From NCBI GenBank assembly GCA_020744225.1, contig JAGMWG010000019.1, forward strand, positions 248,001 through 312,000: DNA of 64,000 nt. Reading direction: 5' to 3'. A program made the translations under genes and the position numbers. This document shows, piece by piece, positions 1 through 9,541 of the stretch. Position 1 is the first letter of the stretch; each line of letters starts with the position of its first letter. A model generated the notes under the pieces. The model did no database searches and was not told where the DNA came from. It worked only from the letters and a program-made list of their open reading frames with translations. This DNA is from Paraphoma chrysanthemicola. Lineage: Eukaryota; Ascomycota; Dothideomycetes; Pleosporales; Phaeosphaeriaceae.

Positions 1-274
1 TGATACCGGCGATGATAGGAATCTTGTTGTCGACAGACTTGACGAAAGCCTTGATAACATCCACTTGCTCTTCTTGGGTAAGGAATGTACCTTCGCCGGC
101 GTGGCCAAGGACAACCAGACCCTTCACGCCAGGAATGCTGCCGAGCCACGAACCAAGACGCTGAATGGCCGCATAATCGACTGACCCATCGAGATTGAAG
201 GGAGTGACCGGGGCGGGGACAAGACCAGCAAGGTCGATCTTGGGAGCTCTCTGAACTTCTGGCATGGAACCCAT
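1..274 (-). CDS. Dihydrodipicolinate synthase (DapA)-family aldolase, N-terminal part
   Basis: The first 91 codons of a class I aldolase of the DHDPS/N-acetylneuraminate lyase/keto-deoxy-sugar aldolase family; the rest lies beyond the window start. The frame is open from the ATG at 274 (a second in-frame ATG is at 265). It reads LVPAPVTPF, the family's first beta strand (usually a-x-v-T-P-F), then a GVKGLVVLGHAGEGTFLT stretch at the site of the usual G-T-T-G-E motif. The Thr-Thr pair of true DHDPS is replaced by His-Ala. Fungi use this family for sugar-acid or hydroxyproline catabolism rather than lysine synthesis, so a catabolic aldolase is the likelier role; the substrate cannot be told. 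The active-site lysine lies outside the window. It is divergent from the MFS transporter at 897, and the pair may be co-regulated. Confidence 0.85.
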   Translation of the reverse strand, partial: MGSMPEVQRAPKIDLAGLVPAPVTPFNLDGSVDYAAIQRLGSWLGSIPGVKGLVVLGHAGEGTFLTQEEQVDVIKAFVKSVDNKIPIIAGI

Positions 275-896
275 TATATTGATTGTGATAGTTGGTGATA
301 ATTGTAGAGTTGAGTTGAAGAGGTAGTGGTTTGGAATGCTATGTTGATGATTTCTTTACTTTCGAGTCAAGGCCATATTATATGCATCTTGCGGAAATGC
401 AACTGGCACATCAGTGGCCACAGTCCGACATTCACTACCGACTCCACACGATCACGCATGACTCCAGACTCCACAGAGTCTGGGGACGCGCCGGACTTTC
501 GAGACACCGGTCACTAGCACGGTGGTTGAGCCCAGGCGGACAAATGCATGTCCGCCGCTACGGGCTTGAGATTGAGCGGGAGAAAGCGCCACCACTGCGC
601 ACTTTTGGTGGCCAGCAAACTTTACCTTGTCCTATGACCGAATATCCAAAGCGTGTAAACGCTAACCACGCAGCATGGCTGGTCTAGATGACTCGCGCTG
701 AACGCTCCCAGCACCCAGTCAGGCCTCACCCAACCTGCTACAAACATTTCTGGGGTCTGGGGTAATAGTCCGGGGCACGAGCCATGGACTTTGTCTGGGG
801 AACATTCGTCCAGCTTCAATATATGAAGACCCACGACCCGCAGTATCGGTAACGCATCTCATCCCGCCATACTCGACCCGTTTCACAGCCTTGAAC
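275..896. promoter_or_regulatory. Divergent intergenic region between aldolase and MFS genes
   Basis: A 622-base gap between two start codons that point away from each other, so it must hold both promoters. No convincing gene is seen; the short open frames here overlap one another on both strands. No specific regulator site is claimed. Confidence 0.5.
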
Positions 897-2525
897 ATGG
901 CTGTCACCGATGTCCGCACCTCAGACCCTGAGAAGAACTCAGCACTCCAAATCGACGATGTTGCGTCATCGGAGAAGGACCTCAAGACAGACGCACCTGT
1001 CGAGGGCGCCGATTACACGGGCGCAGTCGCCAAATCTGACCCAGCAGAGATTGCGCTTGTGCGCAAGCTGGACTATCGCATTATGCCATCGTTGTTTTGC
1101 ATGTACTTCTTGTGAGTATTGTTCGCCAGGGCATTGACAAGATAAGGTACTGACTTGTCTGCAGAAACAAGCTTGACCAGAACGCCATCGCCAATGCCCG
1201 TCTCAACGACCTGGAAAAGGACCTCGGCCTCGTCGGCTCTCAGTACAACACATGTATCAGCATCCTTTACGTCGGCTACCTGTTTGCGCAAATTCCTTCC
1301 AATATGATTCTTTCATCAAAAAAGGTCCGACCTTCGCTTTACATGGCCTGTTGCATGATCGTGTGGGGAGTGGTTGCAACTTTGACCGCACTCGTCAAGA
1401 ACTACACTGGCCTAGTCTTAGTGCGTTTTTTCCTCGGTTTTGTTGAAGCGCCTTTCTATCCTGGTGCTTTGTACATCCTGAGTCTCTTCTATACCCGCAA
1501 GGAGATCGCGACGAGAGTCAGCATCTTGTACGCAGGCAACATCTTTGCCGTTGCATTTGCTGGCTTGATCGCTGCTGCTACCTTTGCTACGTTGGATGAC
1601 AAGCATGGTATGCGTGGTTGGCAATGGTTGTTCATTATCGAAGGTATGTCCCGCGTCCTACAAGCATATTTGAAATCGCTGACCTCAATGTGCAGGTATT
1701 GTAACAATTGGAGTAGCTATCATCTGCATCTTCTTGCTCCCGGATACACCGCTTACCACAAGGTGGCTTACACCTGAACAACGTCAGCTCGCGCATGACC
1801 GCATTCAGCGTGACACTGTCGGCCTTCGCGAAAGCAAGGGCGCAAAAGCTGGCTTTATGCAGGCTCTTCGCGACCCAAGGCTTTACTTGCTGGTCTTCAT
1901 GCAGAACATGCATCTAAGTGCAACATCGTTCAATCAGGCAAGTCACACTTCTCCCTCACAAAATGGGAAGCATTTTCTAATAATGCGACAGTTCTTCCCG
2001 ACTGTCGTCAAATCTCTCGGCTTCAACACAACCATCACACTCGTCCTCACCGCGCCTCCCACGCTTGTCGCGGGAGCCGTCGGTATCCTGGTTGGAATAT
2101 CTTCTGGAAAATACAACGATCGAACATGGCACATTACGGTTATGATGGGCATCGCGGTTGTCGGTTTCGCCATCAGTGCCATCACGCTCAACACCGCCGC
2201 ACGTTACATATCCTGCTTCCTCTTCGCCTCCGGCGTGTACTCGGTGAACTCCGTCATTCTAGGCTGGGTATCCGGCACGCTTGGTCAGACACCCGAGAAG
2301 AAGGCTGTCTCGTTGTCCATCGTCAACGTTGTGTCAATGGCGAGTTTCATCTATACGCCGTACTTGTACGTGAAGAGCGATGGACCGAAGTATGTGATTG
2401 CGATGAGCGCCAATGCTAGTTTCGCGGCGGCGAGTATTGCGGCGGCTTGGGCGCTCAGGACATGGCTGCAGGTCACGAATAGGAGGCTGAAGAGGGATGG
2501 CACGAATGTGTTCTATGCTTATTAA
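897..2525 (+). CDS. MFS transporter, Dal5/TNA1 (anion:cation symporter) family
   Basis: Plasma-membrane transporter of about 489 residues with twelve expected membrane segments, in the family of yeast allantoate (DAL5) and nicotinate (TNA1) permeases. Model: exons 897-1111, 1165-1643, 1696-1937 and 1992-2525. Introns 1 and 2 are ordinary GT-AG. Intron 3 (1938-1991) is GC-AG, 54 bases and stop-free; removing it restores the family sequence NQ-FFPTVVKSLGF. Family landmarks are LDYRIMPSLFCMYFLNKLDQNAIANAR over the first splice joint (given here only as the RxxPxxxxxYxLxxLDrxNigNAr pattern), the RFFLGFVEAPFYPG segment and GWQWLFIIEG. The start at 897 is the first ATG of the frame and lies in a hydrophilic cytosolic N-terminus. 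The substrate is unknown; an organic anion related to the neighbouring aldolase's pathway is an inference. Confidence 0.9.
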
Positions 2526-3485
2526 GAGGTGGCTAGATTCGAGACACTGCCGTGGCTTGTTTTGGGCGGCTGGGGAAAGTGTCGCATGATGGGAACCAGC
2601 GCGTGTAGCCGCCGTAGCTACGATTGAATCGTTGCTTCGAAATCGTCATGAAATCACGAAATAATTTGATGAAATTTTGAATTCATGATACTCATTCAGG
2701 ACTGTGACCAACCTGAGCACACTACAATATCTCACAAGAGAGTCTCTCATGCGTATATGTATACATATTTCTCATACTACCGATGGTATGGCTTTAATCA
2801 TGTTTGGTGAAAAGGTCTTGCAATGAGTGACGCATGAGATGTGCGCACATGAACCAAGCTACATGGTAACAAGAGGTAACGTGAATCATTTGCTCACTAA
2901 ACTCAAACGCACAGAACCCTTCTTCTGTGATTTCTCAATCATGTGCTGAGTGTACAATGCATAGATTGGCTAAGTGAATTGTGCGGCGAAATACAGTATT
3001 CGTAATAATAACGGTCTCATTGCTTACCACAGGACACAAACATGCTGTGGTCTCAATTAAGCACGCTGGACCTACCACCGATGCAAAATCTAAGCAGTAT
3101 CTGAATTCAGAACAATTAGCCCGACCTCGGCCAACTATAAAGCCAGACAGTGTGGTGGTGAATGAAGAGACATTTGCTGAGACATGGAGAAGGTTTTCTG
3201 TTGGGACAGGTCATAAGCCATGGCGGATGGAGAACATTCACCAAGGGGGGGAAATAAGAATAAGAACGCAGTGTGCTGACGAATTTGATGCATTCTTATA
3301 CTCGTACACTCTTTGGCGTCGATTCCACATCGATAATACATACCGGATGAATCAGAAAATCGCACAAATCGCTCTACCTCACACATCCCTAAACATGGCC
3401 AAAGCCCAAAACCACCCATGCCACACGCCGTCCATCCTGGGCCCCGGAATCTACGAAAACCAGTCGTGTGTACCATCTACACCGT
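2526..3485. other. Intergenic region, no gene seen
   Basis: About 960 bases between the 3' ends of the MFS gene and the phosphodiesterase gene (convergent). It is A+T-richer than its surroundings from about 2640 to 3300. A 219-codon frame at 2981-3640 runs into the phosphodiesterase coding region on the opposite strand and looks random. Confidence 0.6.
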
Positions 3486-5291
3486 CTAGAACCAATAACT
3501 CTCCCCACTCTTACTCACCTCAAACATACACCCCAATCCCCTCCCTTTCTCCGCAGCCTCTCTTTCGCCTTCCCTCAGCTCCTCCAAAATCTGATCGCCA
3601 ACGAGCGGTCCATCCGCAAACGTATCCTTCACATGAATAATCACGACTTTGACGCCCTTGAGCGGCGCCTCAAACGCCGCAGCCAGCATCGCGCGATTAT
3701 GTTCCGCGGACACGGTACCCAGATTGAGAGTTACGGGGTGGGATTTACTCGTCACCAGCGCTGGATTGGGTGTATGTGATCCAGTGGGCGTATGTGTGTA
3801 CGAATAATCCGTCATTTGTTCATCGTCGGTGAAGGGCGCGGTAGACATCAACGGCGTATCGATCCCCTTTGTCAAATGCACTGTTTTCGATTTGGGGGCA
3901 TCGATACTCAGTCCTTCAGAGCGACTTGCGCGTTTGCGCTTCCGGCCTTTGCGCGCTTCTTCTTTCTCGCGCTCGTGCTCTTTGCGGCATTCTTTGACCA
4001 TTTCGGCGAGCGTCGCGAGTTCGGCGAGGAGATGTCGCGGCGCGAGGTGCCCGAAGAGAACGGCGTCGCCTTGCGCGTTCGTGTAGCTGACTTCGATGAA
4101 GATGCCGGTCAGGATGCCGGCGGCGATTTTGGGCGCGGCTTCGGCCCAGATGTGGGCGTTGCGTGGGAGGAGGGAGATAGAGTCGGGTTCGACGTCGCCA
4201 AAGATGAGGACTTCGCGCTTGGGGGTTGTGAGTGTTGATTCTGCGCGGATGAAATATGCTGTGGAGTCGGTTACGGAGTGGTCGGAATTGATGGGTAGGC
4301 CGCCGCTTGCTCTTCTTCCTTGTTCCGCCAGATTCATTAGCCCTGGTGTTCCTGGTGCGCTTTGAGTAGGTAATGAGAAACTCAGCGAGCGACCTTCTCG
4401 TCCGTCTGCCTGATGATGGGTGTACTGGAAGCCCGGAGTCTCTGGTAAATTAGGATTTGAGCTCCGTTGTCCACGACCTGGAACAGACATGCATTGGCCA
4501 TGGCTGACCTTGAAGCCCTTCACGCCGATACCATCACATACTTCGATGAACCCTCTGCCGCTACCCTCACCGAGCGCAATATTGCCGCCTTCTGCAAGTC
4601 GTTGGAAGGTAACAAGTCCTACACCGCCCTCTTCATCTGTTAGATTCGGCCATATGATATTGTTGAAGATGTGCGTCTTGATCGCATTGACCGTGAAGGG
4701 TAAGGCTGCTAATCGCTTTGGTCGCGAAGTATTGTGGAATGCAGCCGTGTTGATGACGAAGCCGGATACATGGTCAAGATGCGGATGTGTGATGAGGTAC
4801 GTCGAGATGTGCTCTCTTACGACGTGCAATGCATTCGCTCTTGCACTCGCATGAGGAAAAGGTAGTCCAGCAAAGGCCCCCGCTTTGAGCGTCGTGATCG
4901 TCACTGGCGCCTCAGTCTCAGAGTAAGGTGTTCCGATATCAGAATCGTCGTCTGACAATGCTCCGCGCGCAGCTCCCGGTGACAATAAATCATCGTCCCT
5001 CTCATTCCCATTCCCATTCCGCGGAGCAGGTAACGCACGCGACTCCAGATCCGGACTTGAAACAAGCGGGAAATCCTTCTCGAGGATGCGGGTGATCGCT
5101 GCAAGATGGGACCCTGCATCGACCGCAATCACGGAATTCTTGGACCACTTGGTAGCCGTGGAACGTAAAAGAAACCCCGTGACATTGTCCTCGCTGGGTC
5201 CACCACCGGAGCCTAGACAAATGACGTGGATTGCGGGCTCATTCGAGTGTCCAGATACCCTCCGGACTTCCCGCCCATCATTCTCTTTCAT
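3486..5291 (-). CDS. PDE1: Class II cAMP phosphodiesterase (low affinity, PDE1 type)
   Basis: 601-residue enzyme that hydrolyses 3',5'-cAMP to AMP and so damps PKA signalling; class II enzymes are metallo-beta-lactamase-fold proteins. The metal-binding motif THPHLDHVSG is at residues 168-177, after a family-typical start IHVICLGSGGGPSEDN (about 21-36) and VIAVDAG (about 54-60). Later landmarks are GDVEPD (zinc-ligand aspartate region) and VVIIHVKD near the C-terminus. At 601 residues it is much longer than yeast Pde1 (about 370). The extra length is in low-complexity insertions at about 80-130 and 430-510, the latter rich in Lys/Arg (KKGRKRKR-like) and Thr/Pro, as in other mould homologues. 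It is a single exon. The start at 5291 is the first ATG after a long ATG-free leader. It converges on the MFS gene. Family assignment is firm; the symbol is by homology. Confidence 0.93.
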   Translation of the reverse strand: MKENDGREVRRVSGHSNEPAIHVICLGSGGGPSEDNVTGFLLRSTATKWSKNSVIAVDAGSHLAAITRILEKDFPLVSSPDLESRALPAPRNGNGNERDDDLLSPGAARGALSDDDSDIGTPYSETEAPVTITTLKAGAFAGLPFPHASARANALHVVREHISTYLITHPHLDHVSGFVINTAAFHNTSRPKRLAALPFTVNAIKTHIFNNIIWPNLTDEEGGVGLVTFQRLAEGGNIALGEGSGRGFIEVCDGIGVKGFKVSHGQCMSVPGRGQRSSNPNLPETPGFQYTHHQADGREGRSLSFSLPTQSAPGTPGLMNLAEQGRRASGGLPINSDHSVTDSTAYFIRAESTLTTPKREVLIFGDVEPDSISLLPRNAHIWAEAAPKIAAGILTGIFIEVSYTNAQGDAVLFGHLAPRHLLAELATLAEMVKECRKEHEREKEEARKGRKRKRASRSEGLSIDAPKSKTVHLTKGIDTPLMSTAPFTDDEQMTDYSYTHTPTGSHTPNPALVTSKSHPVTLNLGTVSAEHNRAMLAAAFEAPLKGVKVVIIHVKDTFADGPLVGDQILEELREGEREAAEKGRGLGCMFEVSKSGESYWF

Positions 5292-6561
5292 GCCCGCGAT
5301 GTTTGCTAGTCAGGTCTTGTGCGACTCGCGAGCCGTTTCAGCCTCTTCGTCTATCTTGAAGATCGTAGCGGTCGTCTCAGCCACCCGGCGTAGATCCCCC
5401 TCTTCGACTCGGATCCAGCAAACGATGCGGTAAACGAATAATGGGGCACTCAGTGGTTGAATCGCAAGCGGGATGATGTTTGTTGCGGAGCTGGCGTGCC
5501 TTTGATTCTTATATACTTCTTTGGTTTCCTGCTGTCGAATCGCAAGCGTTTTGCACAAGCCAGATAGCCTGGTACGCAATCGCGCAATACCAATGGTCGA
5601 GGTGGTTACACTGCGCGAACGGCGCTCGAACCACCAACTGCTGACTGCGAGAAACCGGTGCGTACGCTTGTGTATTGCGCTGCGCAGAACGTTGGACCCT
5701 GATTTAGGCTGGAGATTCGGTTGTCGTGCGTGAATCCAGCTGTTTCTTGGGCTGACCTGAGTCGAGTCGTCTAGGCGCAAACGAATCACCACTTCCTTGG
5801 AGGATTTCTAGGACGTCCTTGGATCGCGCACTGGTCACACAGCCATAAGAACCCCTCAGAAAAACGCACAGCACGGTCGCTAGTCACCAAGTCCAGATGT
5901 CCAACACCCGAAGTCGAAGTCACAGGACAGAGAGGCCTCAGCTGAGAGCCTCGACGTTGAAAGAAACGCTGCCCTTGAATGCCCACCCCTGCCTGTCGCC
6001 GTTCGTGGTTGGTTCGGGTTGTTCCTGCCTTGTTGGCAAGGGCCCAGCTCGGATCCTGTGGAGCAATTGGGGTACAGTGAGCCAATCACATGTGCGAATA
6101 GACAAGCCACAAGCAATGCCCCGCTGACCTCGACCTCGAGAAACGGTTGATGCGGCGAGACTGGGCCCAGATCTGAGGTCGACAGCGGTCAACAGGCAGC
6201 AAGAGCCTCACACGGTACGGTTGCGAATGAGAGTCCGTTATTCATAGCCGTCGGTAACACGCATGTCGCTTCGGCGAAGGACCTTGGCAAAAGTGATCGC
6301 GACGTCATAACTTTAAGCTTGCTCGCAAGAGTTTCAACACAACACGTGCTGGACAGACTGCAATGGACAGAGTTGCTTCGAGCACCGTGGATATCTTTTA
6401 GCATTTTTAGCCTTCTATATCCGGGCTGCAGCAGACTTTTGATCTACCAAGGTTGCCCAACCCCCCTGTTCGTGACACATCATCCTCATACCCATGCCCA
6501 TGCCAGGTCGTAAATCATCCGCTTCGTAACCGAACCAAACCTCACCCAAAGAAGAAAACGT
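5292..6561. other. Intergenic region; probable long PDE1 leader
   Basis: Holds the 5' region of the phosphodiesterase and the 3' end of eEF1B-gamma, both on the minus strand. From 5292 to about 5842 the minus strand has no ATG at all, which fits a 5' UTR of several hundred bases. A CTGAC-TAG site just before the start codon could be the acceptor of a leader intron. The 160-codon open frame at 5310-5792 has no ATG and is not called. Confidence 0.5.
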
Positions 6562-8091
6562 CTACTTGAAGACCTTGCCGTCGGCCCACTCGTACGACTT
6601 GCCGTCGACGACAATGGGCTTGTCCCAAGACCACTGGTCGTTGACAAACTCCTTGTCCTCGGGCTTGGTGGGGTCGAGTTTGGTGAACTCGTAGCTCTCG
6701 TAGTCAGGGGCGACGTCGAAGGCGGGAAGGGCTTCCTGTCCACGGACGAGGAAGGCACCCTTGATGATGGAGTTGTTTGACTCGCCGAAGACCGATGTAG
6801 CACCGAAGAGGTACTTACGGCTGCCCTCGAGGCGAGCGAAGAAACCGCCTATCAAAGTTAGCTAGTGACTCGAAGTACAAAGTTAAGGAGCACATACCAA
6901 TCAAGTTGGAGGTCATGAATGTGAGGGTCAACTCGTCGTTGTACTTGTAGTCGACCTTGTACAGAGAGTACTCCTCAAAGTTGACGTTCTCCCAGAACCA
7001 GGGAAGAGCAACCTCACGAGTCTCATCGTTCGAGTATTTGCGCTTCCAGTCATCGAGAACAAATGTGGCACGCGGCAGAGACTCGAGAGGGTGCTTGGGC
7101 TTGGGAGCAGGCGCTGCCTCCTCCTCCTCTTCTGGCTCCTCCTTCTTGGGCTTGGGGGCGGCCTTGGGCTGCTCCTTCTTCTTGTCGCCGCCCTCCTTCT
7201 TCGGTGGGACGTACTTCAACGCCTCGGTGATGAACTCGAGCTTACCAGCGACAGCAGTGTAGCTGGGCTGGTTGTAGACGGTCTCGTACCAACGGGTGAC
7301 GTTGGGGTTGGCATCGCGCCACTGCTTGTCGAAGAAGTACTGGAAGCCGCGGGCGATGATGCTCGTAGCGAACAAGTCAGCGAGGGTGAGGCGCTCGTTG
7401 ACGAGGTATGTGTGTGTCAGAAGGTGCTCCTCGAGGACGTGGACGGCCTTCAGGGCAGCCTTCTGTGAGTCCTCGACGTTCTTCTTGTTATAGGGGTCGC
7501 GGCCGAGGATGGGGCGGAACCAGCCGCCGAGAGGAGTGAGGACCTCGGTGTTGACAAAGGACATCCATCGCAGGATGGTAGCGTAGTCCTGCTTGGTCTT
7601 ACCGAGGAGGCTGGTCTTCTCATTCTGCGAGGTCACTGTGGTCAAGTCAGTGTGAGTCACCAAAAGAAGTCGACGTAACAGAGCAAGTGCCAAAGTGTAA
7701 ATCAGAGTATAGAAGTTCTCAACAGTAGTTTTCAGACAGGGATAACTGAATGATAAAAATATCTCATCCCATTACAGGGCAACAAACAGAAAAGGCGGGA
7801 CACTTACAGTAGACAGCGATGGCGATGGACTCTGAGAGAACGAAGCCGTCAGCGCCCTCGAAGGTGGGGACCTTGCCGAGCTTGTTGAGCTTCAGGTAGT
7901 CGGCGGAGACACCCTTGGCTGGCTCCGTGTCGACAAACTCGATCTCAAGGCCGTTCTCCTTTGCGACCGCGAGAAGCGACGTGGTGCGCGGGTTACCCTG
8001 TTGGCGCAATGTTAGGACTCATCGCCTGTGAAGATCGCAATGTGGCGCAATGTGGACGTACCGCGTAGCTGTAAAGCTTTCCGAAAGACAT
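6562..8091 (-). CDS. Translation elongation factor eEF1B, gamma subunit
   Basis: Structural subunit of the eEF1B exchange complex, which reloads eEF1A with GTP in the cytosol. Four exons on the minus strand: 8091-8062 (MSFGKLYSYA), 7997-7808, 7635-6898 and 6848-6562, giving 414 residues, the usual family length. All three introns are GT-AG (64, 172 and 49 bases). Domains in order: a glutathione-S-transferase-like N-half (about 1-215; GNPRTTSLLAVAKENGLEIE, then the C-terminal helical half with LTLADLFATSIIARG), a Lys/Glu/Pro/Ala-rich hinge (about 220-255) and the conserved EF1G domain from HPLESLPRATFVLDDWKRKYSN to the C-terminal WADGKVFK. The hinge alternates KK and EEEEE runs, which makes spurious open frames on the other strand. 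It shares a 250-base divergent promoter region with uS9m. Confidence 0.96.
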
Positions 8092-8341
8092 GATTGCGTT
8101 CTGTACCGTGGTTGAACTGGACAATCAAAGTGTTTGCGGGTGTGAGAAGAGAAAAAAGGTTGTTTGGGTTGAAGTGGGGGGTGAGGCAACATCCAATGAA
8201 GGGTTTTGTGTCGCGCAAATTAGTTTCGCCGGTGCTTTGGCTTGGCATTAATTCTGGCGCCTGTGCAGAGCCCCATTGAGAGCTCCGACGGGCTTTCACA
8301 ACCAACAGCAATTGTGCTTCGCGACACACTCTGCAGGCGAC
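8092..8341. promoter_or_regulatory. Bidirectional promoter region, eEF1B-gamma / uS9m
   Basis: Only 250 bases separate the start codons of two divergent translation genes. On the eEF1B-gamma side the leader is C/T- and A-rich on the transcribed strand, typical of highly expressed fungal genes. No TATA box is obvious. Confidence 0.55.
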
Positions 8342-8563
8342 ATGGTGGGCAGAGAGCTGTCACAGAGCTTCTACAGAGCTTTTGAGCGCCTGGGAACCCG
8401 ACAGAGTCCCTATTGCGAGCGGGCCATTCGCCGAGCACAGAGAAGCGCCCACCCCAGGTTGTCACGATGCATCTCAACGACGGTCGCACGCAATGCAGAG
8501 GTCTTGGAAGAGACACAGGAACCCTTTACGGCCGCGCCAGCAATTAAATTCGACAGTGAGCAC

Positions 8564-8595
<32 letters not shown>

Positions 8596-9541
8596 AGGAA
8601 GAAAAGGCGGCAGAGACATATTGAGGAAGCTGCGCGTCGTGCCTGCATCGCCATCTTACTTCAGCGCGAAGCCCACCTTCACCGATGATTACCTCTCGCT
8701 CTCCGCCCTCCTCCGCAAAGTTGCGACCCTACCCACGATTACGCCTGCCGAGGCGCCCAAGGTGGCATGGAAGAACATCGACCAGTACCGCATCATGACA
8801 AACGAACCCGTCAAGACCCAGCGCTATCACAAGATGCTGCATATTCTACGCAGACTGAACTGTATTCACCCGTCCCTCATGCCTGACGAGGTAGTGCAGG
8901 CCATGCTGCGGTACAAGAAGGCCAGCCAGCCCGGGGATGTAAAGCCGAAGCCGGGGATCATTGACGAACTCGGCCGGGCCAAGGGTGTCGGCCGACGCAA
9001 GACCTCATCTGCTGTTGCGTGGCTCGTGGAAGGCGAAGGCGAAGTGCTGATCAACGGCAAGTCGCTTTCGCAGTTCTTTGGGCGGCTGCATCACCGCGAG
9101 AGTGCCGTTTGGGCACTGAAAGCCTCACAACGGCTCGACAAATATAACCTTTTCGCGCTAGTACAGGGCGGAGGCTCAACGGGTCAGGCGGAGGCATTGA
9201 CGCTTGCAGTCGCAAAGGCATTGCTGGTCCACGAACCGGCACTGAAACCTGCTCTTCGACGAGGTGAGTCGACATCCTTCCCCCATCCTTGCTGTGCATG
9301 GGAAGGCCCCAATTCCTGCGCATTTCATTCGTTCCCAGCTACCCGTCTTTCATCAGTCCACGTGGACGCTTCACACGTGTTTGAAGGCGTGCTGGAGTTT
9401 CCAAACTACCCTACTACACTTATGAGCTCGGACACTAACAGCTTCATAGCCGGATGCGTGACTCGCGACCCGAGGAAGGTGGAAAGGAAAAAGCCAGGCC
9501 ACGTGAAAGCGCGCAAAATGCCGACCTGGGTCAAGCGTTAA
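8342..9541 (+). CDS. Mitochondrial small-subunit ribosomal protein uS9m (MRPS9)
   Basis: uS9 family protein of the mitochondrial ribosome, 337 residues. Exons 8342-9263 and 9450-9541. The N-terminus is rich in Arg/Ser/Gln with almost no acid (MVGRELSQSFYRAFERLGTR), as in a mitochondrial import signal; the uS9 core is at the C-terminus (GRRKTSSAVAWLVEGEGEVLINGKSL, here described by its GxGRRKTS opening, then FFGRLHHRESAVWAL, and the terminal RDPRKVERKKPGHVKARK). The splice joins LRR to AGCVTRDPRK, rebuilding the invariant C-terminal tail that contacts the P-site tRNA. The 186-base intron is a multiple of three and free of stops, so one frame runs through it; the retained version would put 62 foreign residues inside the conserved tail. 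An AG-repeat is encoded at about residues 74-85. The start is the first ATG. Confidence 0.94.
8563..8604. repeat. (GGAGCA)n hexanucleotide microsatellite inside uS9m
   Basis: About five copies of a GGAGCA/GAGCAG unit followed by GGA repeats. In frame it encodes alternating Ala-Gly then Gly-Gly-Gly in the linker between the import signal and the uS9 domain. The unit is six bases, so copy-number change keeps the frame. Confidence 0.85.

Noticed and set aside
2981..3640. 219-codon plus-strand frame
   Set aside because: Its 3' part is antisense to the phosphodiesterase coding region, it has no domain, and its start is not an ATG (GTG).
5310..5792. 160-codon minus-strand frame upstream of PDE1
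   Set aside because: No ATG in the frame, Arg/Ser-rich random look; better explained as 5' leader.
7091..7468. Leu/Gly-rich 125-codon frame on the plus strand
   Set aside because: Exact antisense shadow of the Lys/Glu/Pro hinge of eEF1B-gamma.
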